DNA of 64,000 nt from Fibrobacter sp. (GTDB taxonomy: Bacteria > Fibrobacterota > Fibrobacteria > Fibrobacterales > Fibrobacteraceae), in contig JAFPWY010000007.1 of assembly GCA_017412605.1 (NCBI GenBank), positions 116,239-180,238 of the forward strand, in the 5' to 3' direction. Shown here piece by piece: positions 8,171 to 16,899 of this stretch. The translations under genes were made by a program, and so were the position numbers. Position 1 is the stretch's first letter, and the number at the start of each line of letters is the position of its first letter. The notes beneath the pieces were generated by a model. That model was not told where the DNA came from, did not search any database, and saw nothing but the letters and a program-made list of their open reading frames with translations.

Positions 8171-8872
8171 CTACTTGTCCGTCATGCAACGCACGGGATA
8201 GCCATTTTTGCGCGGGAGCGGCTGCTGCAGCACGAAGAACCGCTGCACCTTGCCGACTTCACCGTCTACCCATTTCCAACGGATATCGGCGGCATAGCCC
8301 TGCTTGATGGCGGTGGATTCCTTGACCTTCGAGGAACTCCAAAACGCACCGGTATTCGCCACGTTCATGATTCCGCCGTTTCTCGAGATAAAGTCCCATT
8401 CGTCGATGCTCGGGAGGCGCCATCCCTTCGGGCAGACCTTCTGTGCATCACCGAAGTCATAGATGTGGTAGCCGTCGCACTGTTTGCAGTTGATGCCGAA
8501 CATCTTCTCGTAATCCAGGTTTTCCTTCATCCAGATTTGCCTGTCGATAAACGCAACCGCATATTTGCGATTGTCGCGGCTATCCACGAAAGTTCCTTCC
8601 CAGTCATCGTTCTCACATACCAGCGAGATGTCCTTGACTGTCATTTTTTCTTTCTCGTTCTTTTTCGTGCACGATTTCTGGAGGGACGCTTCCATCATCG
8701 TCGCATCACGCCATGATTGCAAATCCGGGTCGCATACGACATACTTGTTGTTCGTACGCACCATTTGACCGAACTTCGCCTCCGTACATTCGTCCTCGGC
8801 AAAGGCGACCGACACGACAACGCCAAGCAACGCCAAGGGCAGCGACTTGCAGAGAGATTTCAGAATGTCCAT
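8171..8872 (-). CDS. FISUMP domain secreted protein
   Basis: A 233-residue protein with an N-terminal signal peptide (LPLALLGVVVSVAFA), a short cysteine-containing segment, then a FISUMP domain (VDSRDNRKYAVAFIDRQIWM, PKGWRLPSIDEWDF, YPVRCM). The start at 8872 was chosen because GGAG lies six bases upstream; a longer frame would need a TTG overlapping that ribosome site. It is paired with the FISUMP gene directly downstream, and the two differ enough to be old paralogues. Probably exported; function unknown. Confidence 0.85.
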   Translation of the reverse strand: MDILKSLCKSLPLALLGVVVSVAFAEDECTEAKFGQMVRTNNKYVVCDPDLQSWRDATMMEASLQKSCTKKNEKEKMTVKDISLVCENDDWEGTFVDSRDNRKYAVAFIDRQIWMKENLDYEKMFGINCKQCDGYHIYDFGDAQKVCPKGWRLPSIDEWDFISRNGGIMNVANTGAFWSSSKVKESTAIKQGYAADIRWKWVDGEVGKVQRFFVLQQPLPRKNGYPVRCMTDK

Positions 8873-8904
8873 TTTCAACTCCAATAAACCAAGATTAAAA
8901 TGTT

Positions 8905-9252
8905 CTACTTGTTCACCTGCGATTCAAGAGCCGCGACACGGGCGGCCAAGTCAGCGCAAAGTTCTTCCAGACGGGCCAAGCGGATATCGTGTTCGTTATC
9001 CTTCACGCGTTGGCGGCGCAGTTCGGTATCCTGCTCCACGTTCTTCACGTCCACAGAATTCAGACGGAAGTCATGTTCGGCATCCTTCGCCACCTGAGCC
9101 CTGAGCTTGAATTCCTGTTCACGATCCTTGTTGTAAAGGGAATCGATAAGGCTATCGTGCTCGTCGTCCTTTTCCTTTTGCCGGTCCAGGCGTGCATCAT
9201 GCTCCTGGTCCTTGAGCTGGAGCTCACGAAAGCGTTCTTCGTCTATACTCAT
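8905..9252 (-). CDS. Coiled-coil protein of tandem 14-residue repeats
   Basis: A 115-residue, highly charged protein with no signal peptide. From about residue 15 it is a ladder of 14-residue units with consensus KDxEHDxRLxxxxx: KDQEHDARLDRQKE, KDDEHDSLIDSLYN, KDREQEFKLRAQVA, KDAEHDFRLNSVDV, KNVEQDTELRRQRV, KDNEHDIRLARLEE, then a final LARVAAL-type heptad. Fourteen residues is two heptads, so a long parallel coiled coil is expected. The ATG at 9252 has GAGG five bases upstream. It sits between the polymerase partner gene and the FISUMP pair. Function unknown. Confidence 0.72.
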   Translation of the reverse strand: MSIDEERFRELQLKDQEHDARLDRQKEKDDEHDSLIDSLYNKDREQEFKLRAQVAKDAEHDFRLNSVDVKNVEQDTELRRQRVKDNEHDIRLARLEELCADLAARVAALESQVNK

Positions 9253-9285
9253 GGCCACCTCGGGGTTAAAGGATTTTATTCCAAT

Positions 9286-9498
9286 TTAGTAATTCTCGTC
9301 CAAGGTGAATTCGTTCTCGACAGCATTCTGCTTGCGTTCCGCTGTAGCATCCAGCGCCTCGGAGTGCCCGCGGAGTGCCGCGAACGGGTGAAAAATCTTC
9401 GCACGGTCCGTCACGCTCATGCGCGGGTGCTTCATGAGGAAGTTCCAGTCGTCCCGCGGATACGGCAGGTCGATTATGTCCTTGTAGTCGTCACGCAC
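9286..9498 (-). CDS. Small partner of Y-family polymerase (YolD-like)
   Basis: A 70-residue protein. Its centre, HPRMSVTDRAKIFHPFAAL followed by RGHSEAL, resembles small proteins that accompany UmuC-type polymerases in Firmicutes (YolD-like; typical motif DRAKQFMPFAAL). I chose a GTG start at 9498 because GGAGG lies five bases upstream and because it overlaps the end of the polymerase gene by eight bases, suggesting translational coupling. A longer frame from 9540 would run back over the ribosome site. I infer a role in binding or regulating the translesion polymerase. Confidence 0.68.
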   Translation of the reverse strand: MRDDYKDIIDLPYPRDDWNFLMKHPRMSVTDRAKIFHPFAALRGHSEALDATAERKQNAVENEFTLDENY

Positions 9499-10879
9499 GA
9501 TGCCCTCCGATTTGTCCGTTACGTTCCACGGTCGTAGCACCTTCCTGCAAGTCCATGCCCTTCACGATGGCGTTCTTACCAAAGCGCTTTTTGATCATGA
9601 GTTCCGCCTTCAGGCGTTTCTTTTCGCGTTCCTGCTTTTGCGCGTCCGTAAACAGGTCGAACCCTTCGTTGCTCTCGTCCACCACGTCAATCGCCACCAG
9701 GTTCAAGCGCCGCACAGTCAGTTTCGGGTCCACGATGCGGTCAAAAAGTTTCATCACCACCTCGGCAAAAGCCGACTGCGAACTGGAATAATGTCCGAGG
9801 GTTGCCGTGCCGTGGGCCGGTTTCGGAATCGTGCGTCCGTAAAAATCCACCACCGTCTCGCCGTGGTAAATCCCCTTGTCCACATTCTCACGGTCATACC
9901 CCACCGTAAGCACCATGCCCTTCGCAACCAAATTATGCTCGACCAGCGCTATCGAGACCGTATCAACCATTTCGCGTACCACGAGCCGAGCCTTATCAAA
10001 GGTGTACGGGTCCTGCAAAACCTGACCTTCGCCGGTGCTGCGGCTGCGGGGCTTCGCCTTCTTGATATCGGCTATCGTGCAGGGCTCGTAACCCCAGGCA
10101 TGGTCTATCAGGATTTCCGCATTCACGCCGAACATCTTGTACAGCGCCTCGGGATTCTTGACGCTCGCGCGCGCAAGATCACCCATTGTGCGAATTCCCC
10201 GGCCACCGTTCAGGTAGCACTTTTCCAAGCGCGCCGCAATCCCGCGACCCACCTGCCAAAAACTCGTAATCGGTTGGTGCGACCACAGCTGTTTGCGGTA
10301 GCCCATCTCGTCAAGTTCCGCGATGCGCACGCCGTCTTCGTCAGCCTCCACATGCTTCGCCATCACGTCCATCGCAATCTTGCAAAGATACAGGTTCGTG
10401 CCAATTCCGCCCGTTGCCGTAATCCCCGTCGTCGTAAAAACGTCTTGGATAATCGTCTTCACCAGTTCCCGCGCCGATTTTTTGTACAACTTAAGATAGC
10501 GCGTCAAATCCAAAAAGCATTCGTCGATGGAATAGGCATGAATATCCTCGGCGCTCACATACTTGAGGTAGACGTTGTAGACCTTCGTAGAATACTCCAC
10601 GTACTTCGCCATCTGCGGTTTCGCAATCAGGAACTCGACTTTTTCGCCCGTACGGCGCTCCACGTCGCGCACCTTCTGGTTCACCTCGAAAAGGCGCGCA
10701 CGTCCCGGAATCCCATAAGCCTTGAGCGCAGGCGTTACCGCAAGGCAAATCGTCTTCTCGGTACGGCTCTCGTCGGCCACCACGAGCTTCGCCGTAAGCG
10801 GGTCCAAGCCCCGGAGGATACATTCCACCGAAGCAAAGAACGACTTCAAGTCAATGGCTGCGTAGGTTCGGGCGCCCAT
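9491..10879 (-). CDS. Y-family DNA polymerase (UmuC/DinB type)
   Basis: A 462-residue translesion DNA polymerase of the ImpB/MucB/SamB group. The first catalytic motif is AAIDLKSFFASVE (Asp10, Glu19) and the second is YSIDECFLDLT near residue 115, which together bind the two catalytic metals. It copies damaged DNA with low fidelity. The downstream small gene overlaps its stop, which fits a polymerase-partner pair. No umuD-like protease gene is adjacent and no SOS box was recognised upstream. It lies 43 bases after tcdA. Confidence 0.88.
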   Translation of the reverse strand: MGARTYAAIDLKSFFASVECILRGLDPLTAKLVVADESRTEKTICLAVTPALKAYGIPGRARLFEVNQKVRDVERRTGEKVEFLIAKPQMAKYVEYSTKVYNVYLKYVSAEDIHAYSIDECFLDLTRYLKLYKKSARELVKTIIQDVFTTTGITATGGIGTNLYLCKIAMDVMAKHVEADEDGVRIAELDEMGYRKQLWSHQPITSFWQVGRGIAARLEKCYLNGGRGIRTMGDLARASVKNPEALYKMFGVNAEILIDHAWGYEPCTIADIKKAKPRSRSTGEGQVLQDPYTFDKARLVVREMVDTVSIALVEHNLVAKGMVLTVGYDRENVDKGIYHGETVVDFYGRTIPKPAHGTATLGHYSSSQSAFAEVVMKLFDRIVDPKLTVRRLNLVAIDVVDESNEGFDLFTDAQKQEREKKRLKAELMIKKRFGKNAIVKGMDLQEGATTVERNGQIGGHRA

Positions 10880-10922
10880 AGGATAAAAAATAGTCTGTTG
10901 TCTTGCAAATAGTCAAGCACAC

Positions 10923-11762
10923 TTACTCGTGCACCGACTCCACTAGTTCTTTCCGGTAAATATCCTGCATGACGAGCCCGGCAATCATAAAACCGAAGAT
11001 TGCCGTAGAATGCGACATGGTGCCGTTGATTTGAGCCTTGCTGCTGCACCATTCGTGGCCGACAAGTTCGGCGTTCTTGAGCTCCGCTTCGCTGTGTTCG
11101 TTGCGGATTTTGGGGCACAGGCAGGCGGCCGTTCCGCAAGAGGAATTCTTGCCGCGGTTCTTCAGGAGTTCGTCGCTATAGACGCACAGCACCTTCTTGG
11201 CGAGTTTTTTCTTTTTGCGTTTGAACTTGTCACGCAACGCCCTTGCGAGCGGGCAACCGGCGACTTTCCAGAATTCGGCGACCTTGATGCGCGTGGGGTC
11301 CATCTTGAGGGCGGCCCCCATCGAAGAGAAAACCGTGGCCTTGGTACGCGTGGCATGCCACAGCAGCTGCATCTTGTTCTCGAGACTGTCGATGGCGTCG
11401 ATGATGTAGTCGAACGTGTCCAGCTGGAATTTTTCGGTATTCGCTTCTTCGTAGATGTCCTGCAACGCGACAATGTTTGCGTGCGGGTTGATTTCCAACA
11501 AGCGGTTCTTCAGAACCTCGACCTTGACCTGCCCGACCGTCTTGGTGGTGGCCATCAGCTGGCGGTTCACGTTGGTTACGCACACGCGGTCGGAATCGAC
11601 CAGGACGAGTTCCCTGATGCCGGAACGCACAAGGCTTTCGGCGCACCAGCTACCGACACCGCCGAGTCCAAAAATGATGACGCGCTTCCGGTAGATGCTT
11701 TCCATGACGTCGTCCCCGAGCAGGAGCGACGTGCGATTGAAAATGCCCTTTTCGATTCCCAT
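10923..11762 (-). CDS. tcdA: tRNA threonylcarbamoyladenosine dehydratase TcdA
   Basis: A 279-residue ThiF/E1-like enzyme that cyclises N6-threonylcarbamoyladenosine at tRNA position 37 using ATP. The nucleotide-binding loop is FGLGGVGSW (residues 31-39), followed by the acidic VLVDSD strand and the NRQL motif. The central basic stretch (KFKRKKKKLAKK) would suit tRNA contact. It starts six bases after the cysteine desulfurase gene; in E. coli tcdA (csdL) also lies beside the cysteine desulfurase csdA, so the pairing is functionally sensible. Confidence 0.88.
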   Translation of the reverse strand: MGIEKGIFNRTSLLLGDDVMESIYRKRVIIFGLGGVGSWCAESLVRSGIRELVLVDSDRVCVTNVNRQLMATTKTVGQVKVEVLKNRLLEINPHANIVALQDIYEEANTEKFQLDTFDYIIDAIDSLENKMQLLWHATRTKATVFSSMGAALKMDPTRIKVAEFWKVAGCPLARALRDKFKRKKKKLAKKVLCVYSDELLKNRGKNSSCGTAACLCPKIRNEHSEAELKNAELVGHEWCSSKAQINGTMSHSTAIFGFMIAGLVMQDIYRKELVESVHE

Positions 11763-11768
11763 AATGAA

Positions 11769-12995
11769 CTACGCAAACAGTCTCAGCACACGCTGGATTC
11801 CGGCAACGAACCGGTCAATGTCTCGTTCAAGCGTGTAGGCGCCAAAACTGAGGCGGAGCGTGGCGTCGACGCCGAACCTGTCCATGACAGGTTGTGCGCA
11901 GTGGTGCCCGCTGCGCACCGCGACGTTTTCTTCGTCGAGAATCATCGCGGCGTCGCTCACGGCTATGCCATCCAGCGTGACGCTCAGGAGCGCACCGCGT
12001 TCCTTGGGATTGCCGAGCACCTTGACCTGCGGAATTTCAGCCAAGCGCTTCAGTGTATATTCCACCAGCTTGCTTTCGTGCTGCCGGATTTCGTCGAGAC
12101 CGACGCGGTTCAGCCATTCGATAGCCTTTCCAAGGCCAATGACTTCGGCAATGGCTGGCGTTCCTGCCTCGAAACGGGCGGGCACATCGGCATAGGTCGT
12201 CTTCTCGAACGTCACATTCTTGATCATTTCGCCACCACCGTGCCACGGCGGCATGCTGTCGAGCACGGCATACTTGCCGTAAAGTACGCCCACGCCGGTG
12301 GGGCCGTAAATCTTGTGCCCGCTAAAGACGAAGAAGTCGCAGTCCAGCTTTTGCACGTCCACCTTGATGTGGCTTGCGCTCTGCGCCCCGTCAATCAAAA
12401 TCTTGGCCTGCGGCGCATTGGCCCTGACAGTAGCGATGATTTCGGCGATGGGGTTCACCGTGCCCACTGCGTTACTCACGTGCGTGACCGCGACCATCTT
12501 CGTGCGCGGAGTCAGCAATGCAGGAACGGCATCCAGGTCCAGGTCACCGTCGTCCTTGACGGGAATGACCTTGATCTTTGCGCCCTTCATCTCGGCGACA
12601 ATCTGCCAGCTCACAATGTTGGCGTGGTGTTCCAACCCGCTGATCAGAATCTCGTCGTCTTTGTCGAAAAACTTGCGCCCGTAACTCCAGGCAACCAAGT
12701 TGATGCTCTCCGTCGTCCCGCGCGTGAACACGATCTCGTCTTCGCTAGCGGCATTCAAAAACTTCGCCACGTTCTTGCGGGCGGCCTCGAAAGCTTCGGT
12801 GGTGCGAGCGCTCAGGCGGTACACGCCTCGCTTCACGGAACTGTAGTGTTCGCGGTAGAAGTCGTCCATCGCATCGATGACGCACGCAGGCTTCTGCGTC
12901 GTCGCCGTGCTATCCAAAAAGGCGAGGGGTTTTTCTTCCCTGTCGCCAGCCACAAGCATCGGAAATTCACTGCGTATTTGTTCTGCATTAAACAT
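11769..12995 (-). CDS. sufS: Cysteine desulfurase (SufS/CsdA family)
   Basis: A 408-residue PLP enzyme that takes sulfur from cysteine for iron-sulfur clusters or tRNA modification. The PLP lysine lies in FVFSGHKIYGPTGVG, and the catalytic cysteine is in AVRSGHHCAQPVM near the C-terminus, as in SufS. Length matches the family (about 406). I chose ATG at 12995; a longer in-frame start at 13031 would overlap a TTTTCTACATTT promoter-like motif. The next gene is tcdA, so CsdA is the alternative name. No sufBCD genes are in the window. Confidence 0.87.
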   Translation of the reverse strand: MFNAEQIRSEFPMLVAGDREEKPLAFLDSTATTQKPACVIDAMDDFYREHYSSVKRGVYRLSARTTEAFEAARKNVAKFLNAASEDEIVFTRGTTESINLVAWSYGRKFFDKDDEILISGLEHHANIVSWQIVAEMKGAKIKVIPVKDDGDLDLDAVPALLTPRTKMVAVTHVSNAVGTVNPIAEIIATVRANAPQAKILIDGAQSASHIKVDVQKLDCDFFVFSGHKIYGPTGVGVLYGKYAVLDSMPPWHGGGEMIKNVTFEKTTYADVPARFEAGTPAIAEVIGLGKAIEWLNRVGLDEIRQHESKLVEYTLKRLAEIPQVKVLGNPKERGALLSVTLDGIAVSDAAMILDEENVAVRSGHHCAQPVMDRFGVDATLRLSFGAYTLERDIDRFVAGIQRVLRLFA

Positions 12996-13182
12996 ACCAT
13001 AAATGTAGAAAATAAGCGTCTTGTGACTCAAAGCACAACGTGATTTTCATTACCTTGCAGCCTTTGTAAAGAATTCTAAATTTGCTTTTGTCCCCCCGAA
13101 ATGTCAGTAAAAAAGAATAACTCTTTTCTTATCCTTTTTCTATATTTTTTTTGAATTCTAAGCAAATTCAAAGGGTTTAAAG

Positions 13183-13314
13183 TTGGATAGTTATCAAAAT
13201 AAAGAGCGTCAGCTTTACTGGAAAGAGCTCTTCGAACGAGCAAAGGCCATGAGAATGCTGACTTACATCACCTCCCTTTCGGGCTGTTCCCTGCTGGCCC
13301 TCGCCATATTGTAA
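13183..13314 (+). CDS. Possible 43-residue membrane peptide
   Basis: A TTG-started frame encodes a charged amphipathic N-terminus (SYQNKERQLYWKELFERAKA) followed by a hydrophobic end (YITSLSGCSLLALAIL) that could span or touch the membrane. A TTTTTCTATATTTT promoter-like motif lies about 35 bases upstream (13135-13150). The ribosome site is weak. It fills an otherwise empty spacer. It may be real or chance. Confidence 0.35.
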   Translation: MDSYQNKERQLYWKELFERAKAMRMLTYITSLSGCSLLALAIL

Positions 13315-13400
13315 ATCCTTATAAACGTAGCCCTTTTCACGGGCGTCCCGCCATTCTGTTTCTTTCTTTTTATCTTTTTTCTAGATTATAATTTCTATAT

Positions 13401-13435
13401 TGAGATGTGACGCGAATCACATCTCAATTTTTTTT
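13401..13435 (+). promoter_or_regulatory. Perfect 10-bp inverted repeat with T-run (terminator or operator)
   Basis: TGAGATGTGA (13401-13410), loop CGCGAA, then TCACATCTCA (13417-13426) and eight Ts. The core TGTGA-N6-TCACA is the Crp/Fnr-family consensus form. The T-run makes it a textbook terminator for the small upstream frame. A TATAAT at 13387-13392 just before it leaves open that it is an operator at the start of the FISUMP transcript. Confidence 0.65.
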
Positions 13436-13470
13436 CGCGCATGGACGTTAGGGTACATAGGATATAAGAA

Positions 13471-14835
13471 ATGAAACCTTTTTTTGTTGTTTGTTTGCTT
13501 CTTGCCGCAAGTGTCATGGCTCAAGAGGAACTGCGTACTGCCATCGATGACGGCGATATCGCTACCGCCAAGAAAATCGTAAAATCCGGTGAAATCGAAG
13601 AAATCTACTGCGGAAAACTTCCGGCAAGTTCCGCCGTTGCCATCTACGACAAAATCTTCAAGACAATGCCCGACGAATCTTTCGCACAGTGCCCGTCCCA
13701 GTTCGCTTACGGCTACGGAGCCAAGATCTGCGCGAACCCGAAGGGCCTCAACGCCTGCTCCGAAGTCATCAATTTCCTTCTGACTGACGCCAACGCGGGT
13801 AGTTCCAACGCCTTTGCCGCCCTCAAGAAGGTCGCCAAGGCAGCACTTGCGAACAAATCTTTCAAGAAGCCCATCAAGGAAAAGGTCGACACCACCATGT
13901 GGGTCCCCTGCAAGAAGAAGGGCAAGGCCTGGAAGGAATGCATCGAGGCCTGCGAATCCTACGCCGAAGAAATTGGCGACGAGGAACGCCTCGCCACCTG
14001 CAAGAAGAAACCGGCCGAGTACAAGGAAACGACCATCACCATTTCCAAGCCCGCCCCCATCATCGGCAAGCTGAAAGAAGGCATCATGGAAGGCTACTGG
14101 AAAGCCCCGATGACTTCGGCCATCAAGTTCTCCGACCTCATGCAGCAGCTCGCAAAGCCGCTTTCCATCCCGGACACCTCCATTATCAACCTCAAGTACG
14201 TTGTCCGCTGGGCACAGAAGCACAAGGCCGACAGCACGGCACTCCCCGGTGGCCAGCTCTTCCGCTTCTGCACCTCCTGGGAATCCAAGGTGGACCAGAT
14301 CCTCGACACGTTGCAGTTCGAAACTCGCTGCCCCGTGTTCGAAACCTTCGTGGACGACCGCGACGGCAAGACATACAAGGTCAAGGAAATCGACGGCAAG
14401 AACTGGTTCGTCCAGAACCTGAACTACGCCATGGAAGAAGGCTCCATCTGCTACGACAAGGATGACGAGAACTGCGATGCCTACGGACGCCTGTACACCC
14501 AGGCCGCGGCCAAGGCGGCATGCCCCGACAACACGCATCTGGCGACAGACGAGGAATGGAAAATGCTTGAAATCCTCGCCGGCGGCGCAAGCGGCGCGGC
14601 AGCGAAACTCCGCAGCAACGGCAGTGACGACTACGCATTTACAGCCCTGTTCGGCGGCTACGCCAACAGGAACGGGATTTCTACGACTCTTGGCGAAGGA
14701 GCCTATTTCTGGACGGAAAAAGCCGACGGCGACAAGCGCGGGACGGCAAGATCCATGTTCAGCACCGACGCCGAAGTTTCGTCCATATCGGTGGATATAG
14801 GATTTTACTTATCGGTGCGTTGCATCAAGGACTAG
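13471..14835 (+). CDS. FISUMP domain secreted protein, long N-terminal region
   Basis: A 454-residue protein. A signal peptide (FFVVCLLLAASVMAQ) is followed by a helical, cysteine-containing region to about residue 280, which starts with an ankyrin-like stretch (LRTAIDDGDIATAKKIVKSG). The FISUMP domain runs from about residue 290 (VDDRDGKTYKVKEIDGKNWF) to the end (LSVRCIKD). It is probably at the cell surface or in the periplasm. The start is the only reasonable ATG and sits 35 bases after a perfect inverted repeat. epmA follows after 33 bases. The function of the domain is not known. Confidence 0.87.
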   Translation: MKPFFVVCLLLAASVMAQEELRTAIDDGDIATAKKIVKSGEIEEIYCGKLPASSAVAIYDKIFKTMPDESFAQCPSQFAYGYGAKICANPKGLNACSEVINFLLTDANAGSSNAFAALKKVAKAALANKSFKKPIKEKVDTTMWVPCKKKGKAWKECIEACESYAEEIGDEERLATCKKKPAEYKETTITISKPAPIIGKLKEGIMEGYWKAPMTSAIKFSDLMQQLAKPLSIPDTSIINLKYVVRWAQKHKADSTALPGGQLFRFCTSWESKVDQILDTLQFETRCPVFETFVDDRDGKTYKVKEIDGKNWFVQNLNYAMEEGSICYDKDDENCDAYGRLYTQAAAKAACPDNTHLATDEEWKMLEILAGGASGAAAKLRSNGSDDYAFTALFGGYANRNGISTTLGEGAYFWTEKADGDKRGTARSMFSTDAEVSSISVDIGFYLSVRCIKD

Positions 14836-14868
14836 GGATGGTCCAAAGGGAATGGATTGGGAGGTGAC

Positions 14869-15855
14869 ATGATTCAGGAACAACAGGAAGTGCGAAGCAC
14901 AGACTTTGCGCCTACTTGTAACAGGGACACTTGGCTCAAACGCCAGACGCTCATGAGCCGGGTGAGGGATTTCTTCAACCGCAGGAACGTACTCGAAGTG
15001 GAGTCTCCGGCGCTGTCGCTTGCAGGCGGCACCGACCCGCAGCTCGACTACTTCGAAGTCAACGGGATTCCGCAGAGATTCCTGATGACAAGTCCCGAAT
15101 TTCACATGAAGCGCCTGCTCGCAGCAGGCTTCGGCGACATCTTCCAGATTACCAAGTCGTTCCGCAAGGACGAGTTCGGCGCCCACCACAACAACGAATT
15201 CTCGATGGTGGAATGGTACCGCGTCGGCATGCCGCAGTCCATGCTCATGGACGAAGTCGAGGCGCTGGTGAGCGACATCATCGGCGAGCCGCTGAACGCG
15301 CGCCGCACCCGCTGGGTCGACGCCTTCCGCAACTACGCTGGGGTGGACCCCTTCTGCAAGGACCTGATGGACTTCGCAAAGGCATGCCGCAGCCGCGACG
15401 TCGTCGTCCCCGAGCAGCCCGAGATGATGTCCCGTGAACAATGGTGGGACTACCTGATGATCTTCATCATCGAGCCCGCCCTCGCCGAAAACGGCCCCGA
15501 GTTCATCATCGACTATCCGCCTTCACAGGCCGCACTTGCTGAAACGTTCATCGGCGAAGACGGGCTGCGCTGGGCTCGCCGTTTCGAGCTTTTCGTCGAC
15601 CACGTCGAACTCTGCAACGGGTATTCCGAACTGACGGATGCCGCCGAGCAGCGCCGCCGTTTCGAAGCCGACCTCAAAATCAGGAACAAGATGGGCAAGC
15701 CACTGCCGCCCATCGACGAGAGATTCCTCGCGGCCCTGCGCTACGGGATGCCCGCCTGTTCCGGCGTGGCTCTTGGGCTGGATCGCCTGTTCATGCTTGC
15801 GCTGAACAAGAAGGAAATTTCCGACGTTATTCTTTTCCCGAGTACGGTTGCTTAA
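14869..15855 (+). CDS. epmA: EF-P (R)-beta-lysine ligase EpmA
   Basis: A 328-residue class II lysyl-tRNA-synthetase-like enzyme lacking the anticodon domain. EpmA (PoxA/GenX) attaches beta-lysine to elongation factor P. Motif 2 (SFRKDEFGAHHNNEFSMVEW) and motif 3 (GVALGLDRLFML) are clear, as is TSPEFHMKRLLAAG. I chose ATG at 14869 because GGAGG lies four bases upstream. The last 29 bases overlap the convergent thioredoxin-like gene. No epmB or efp is visible in the window. Confidence 0.88.
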   Translation: MIQEQQEVRSTDFAPTCNRDTWLKRQTLMSRVRDFFNRRNVLEVESPALSLAGGTDPQLDYFEVNGIPQRFLMTSPEFHMKRLLAAGFGDIFQITKSFRKDEFGAHHNNEFSMVEWYRVGMPQSMLMDEVEALVSDIIGEPLNARRTRWVDAFRNYAGVDPFCKDLMDFAKACRSRDVVVPEQPEMMSREQWWDYLMIFIIEPALAENGPEFIIDYPPSQAALAETFIGEDGLRWARRFELFVDHVELCNGYSELTDAAEQRRRFEADLKIRNKMGKPLPPIDERFLAALRYGMPACSGVALGLDRLFMLALNKKEISDVILFPSTVA

Positions 15856-16378
15856 GCAGCCGGTCGAGCTCGTGGCGCATCTTTGATTCGTTGAACACGC
15901 CCACGTCCACCCGCTGGACACTGTCCTGCGCGTCGACCAGGTAATGCACGGGAATGACGCCCGGATTGCCGAGCTTGTTCATCATCTCGTAATTCCAGTG
16001 CAGCATGGTCCACTCGATCTTGCGAGAATTCTTGTACCTGGCAGCCGTCTCGATATCATCATCCTCGTTCACGATAAGGACCTTGAGCCCTGCATCCTTG
16101 TAGTCCGCAGCAAGTTTCTTAAGCGCCGGGAGTTCGGAATTGCAGGCGCCGCACCACGAGGCGCTCACCACGATGAGAGTCGCCGTCCCCTTTTCCTTCG
16201 CATAGCTGGAAACATCCCCCTCGACGGTGTTCCCCGTGAAATCCCCGATCTTGGTAGGCACGGTCTGGAACCCGACCTGGCCGCAGCCCGCACAGAACAA
16301 GGCGACAGACAGGCTTAACAGAATACACTTTACCTTAGACAATATGAATCTTTTCATTTGAGCTATACGTGGGGTCAT
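15827..16378 (-). CDS. TlpA/ResA-like thioredoxin-fold lipoprotein
   Basis: A 183-residue protein with a lipoprotein signal ending ALFCAGC and a thioredoxin-fold domain whose active site is WCGAC, the CxxC of the TlpA/ResA family. It would act as an envelope thiol-disulfide oxidoreductase. Its ATG overlaps the stop of the upstream thioredoxin-like gene as ATGA, so the two are co-translated; a start at the internal Met8 (16357) is possible. The 3' end overlaps convergent epmA by 29 bases. Confidence 0.82.
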   Translation of the reverse strand: MTPRIAQMKRFILSKVKCILLSLSVALFCAGCGQVGFQTVPTKIGDFTGNTVEGDVSSYAKEKGTATLIVVSASWCGACNSELPALKKLAADYKDAGLKVLIVNEDDDIETAARYKNSRKIEWTMLHWNYEMMNKLGNPGVIPVHYLVDAQDSVQRVDVGVFNESKMRHELDRLLKQPYSGKE

Positions 16379-16899
16379 TTAAAATGTTCTTCGAACAGGA
16401 GATCGATTGCCTCCCGGTAATGCCGTGTGGAATTCTTCCCCGTTAGGTTCGCCACGACGCGCCCGTCACTCGTGAGGAAGAATGCGCTGGGGACACCCAA
16501 GCCTTCGCGCCTAAAGACCTTCATGGAATAGTCCGTCTTCTGCACAACGGGCCAAGGGATAGAATTCGCTTTCGCATACCGCCGGATGTCACCCACGTCG
16601 TAATCCTGGAACACCATCAAAAATTGGATACCTCGGGGTGCGTTGTCCTCGTAGATGGGCTTGGCCATCTTGATTTCTTCCTTGCAGTAGCTGCACCATG
16701 TCGCAGTGAAAATGACCACCGTCCCGATTTTTCCCTTGTGGTCCCTGAGGGCGACATTCTTCCCCCTAAGGTCGTGGAACAGCAACTTGTCGGGAATGGT
16801 TGGCGGGGAAAACAGGTAAATGGAAACGCAGACAATGGCGGCCATCGCCACAATGGCGGCCACCACGACACCCGAAAATTTCCCCCAGGAGCCCATCAT
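16375..16899 (-). CDS. Membrane-anchored TlpA-like thioredoxin protein
   Basis: A 174-residue protein with one N-terminal membrane helix (VVVAAIVAMAAIVCVSIYLF) and a thioredoxin-fold domain with active site WCSYC near residue 69. It would face the periplasm and reduce or exchange disulfides. The cis-proline loop is visible as GVPSAFFL. It overlaps the downstream lipoprotein paralogue by four bases (ATGA). The pair could have different redox partners, but nothing in the sequence identifies them. Confidence 0.83.
   Translation of the reverse strand: MMGSWGKFSGVVVAAIVAMAAIVCVSIYLFSPPTIPDKLLFHDLRGKNVALRDHKGKIGTVVIFTATWCSYCKEEIKMAKPIYEDNAPRGIQFLMVFQDYDVGDIRRYAKANSIPWPVVQKTDYSMKVFRREGLGVPSAFFLTSDGRVVANLTGKNSTRHYREAIDLLFEEHFK

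Noticed and set aside
9500..10912. Plus-strand frame of 470 codons
   Set aside because: Antisense to the Y-family polymerase with no family motif.
11010..13043. Plus-strand frame of 677 codons
   Set aside because: Antisense to tcdA and the cysteine desulfurase, no motif, no ribosome site of note.
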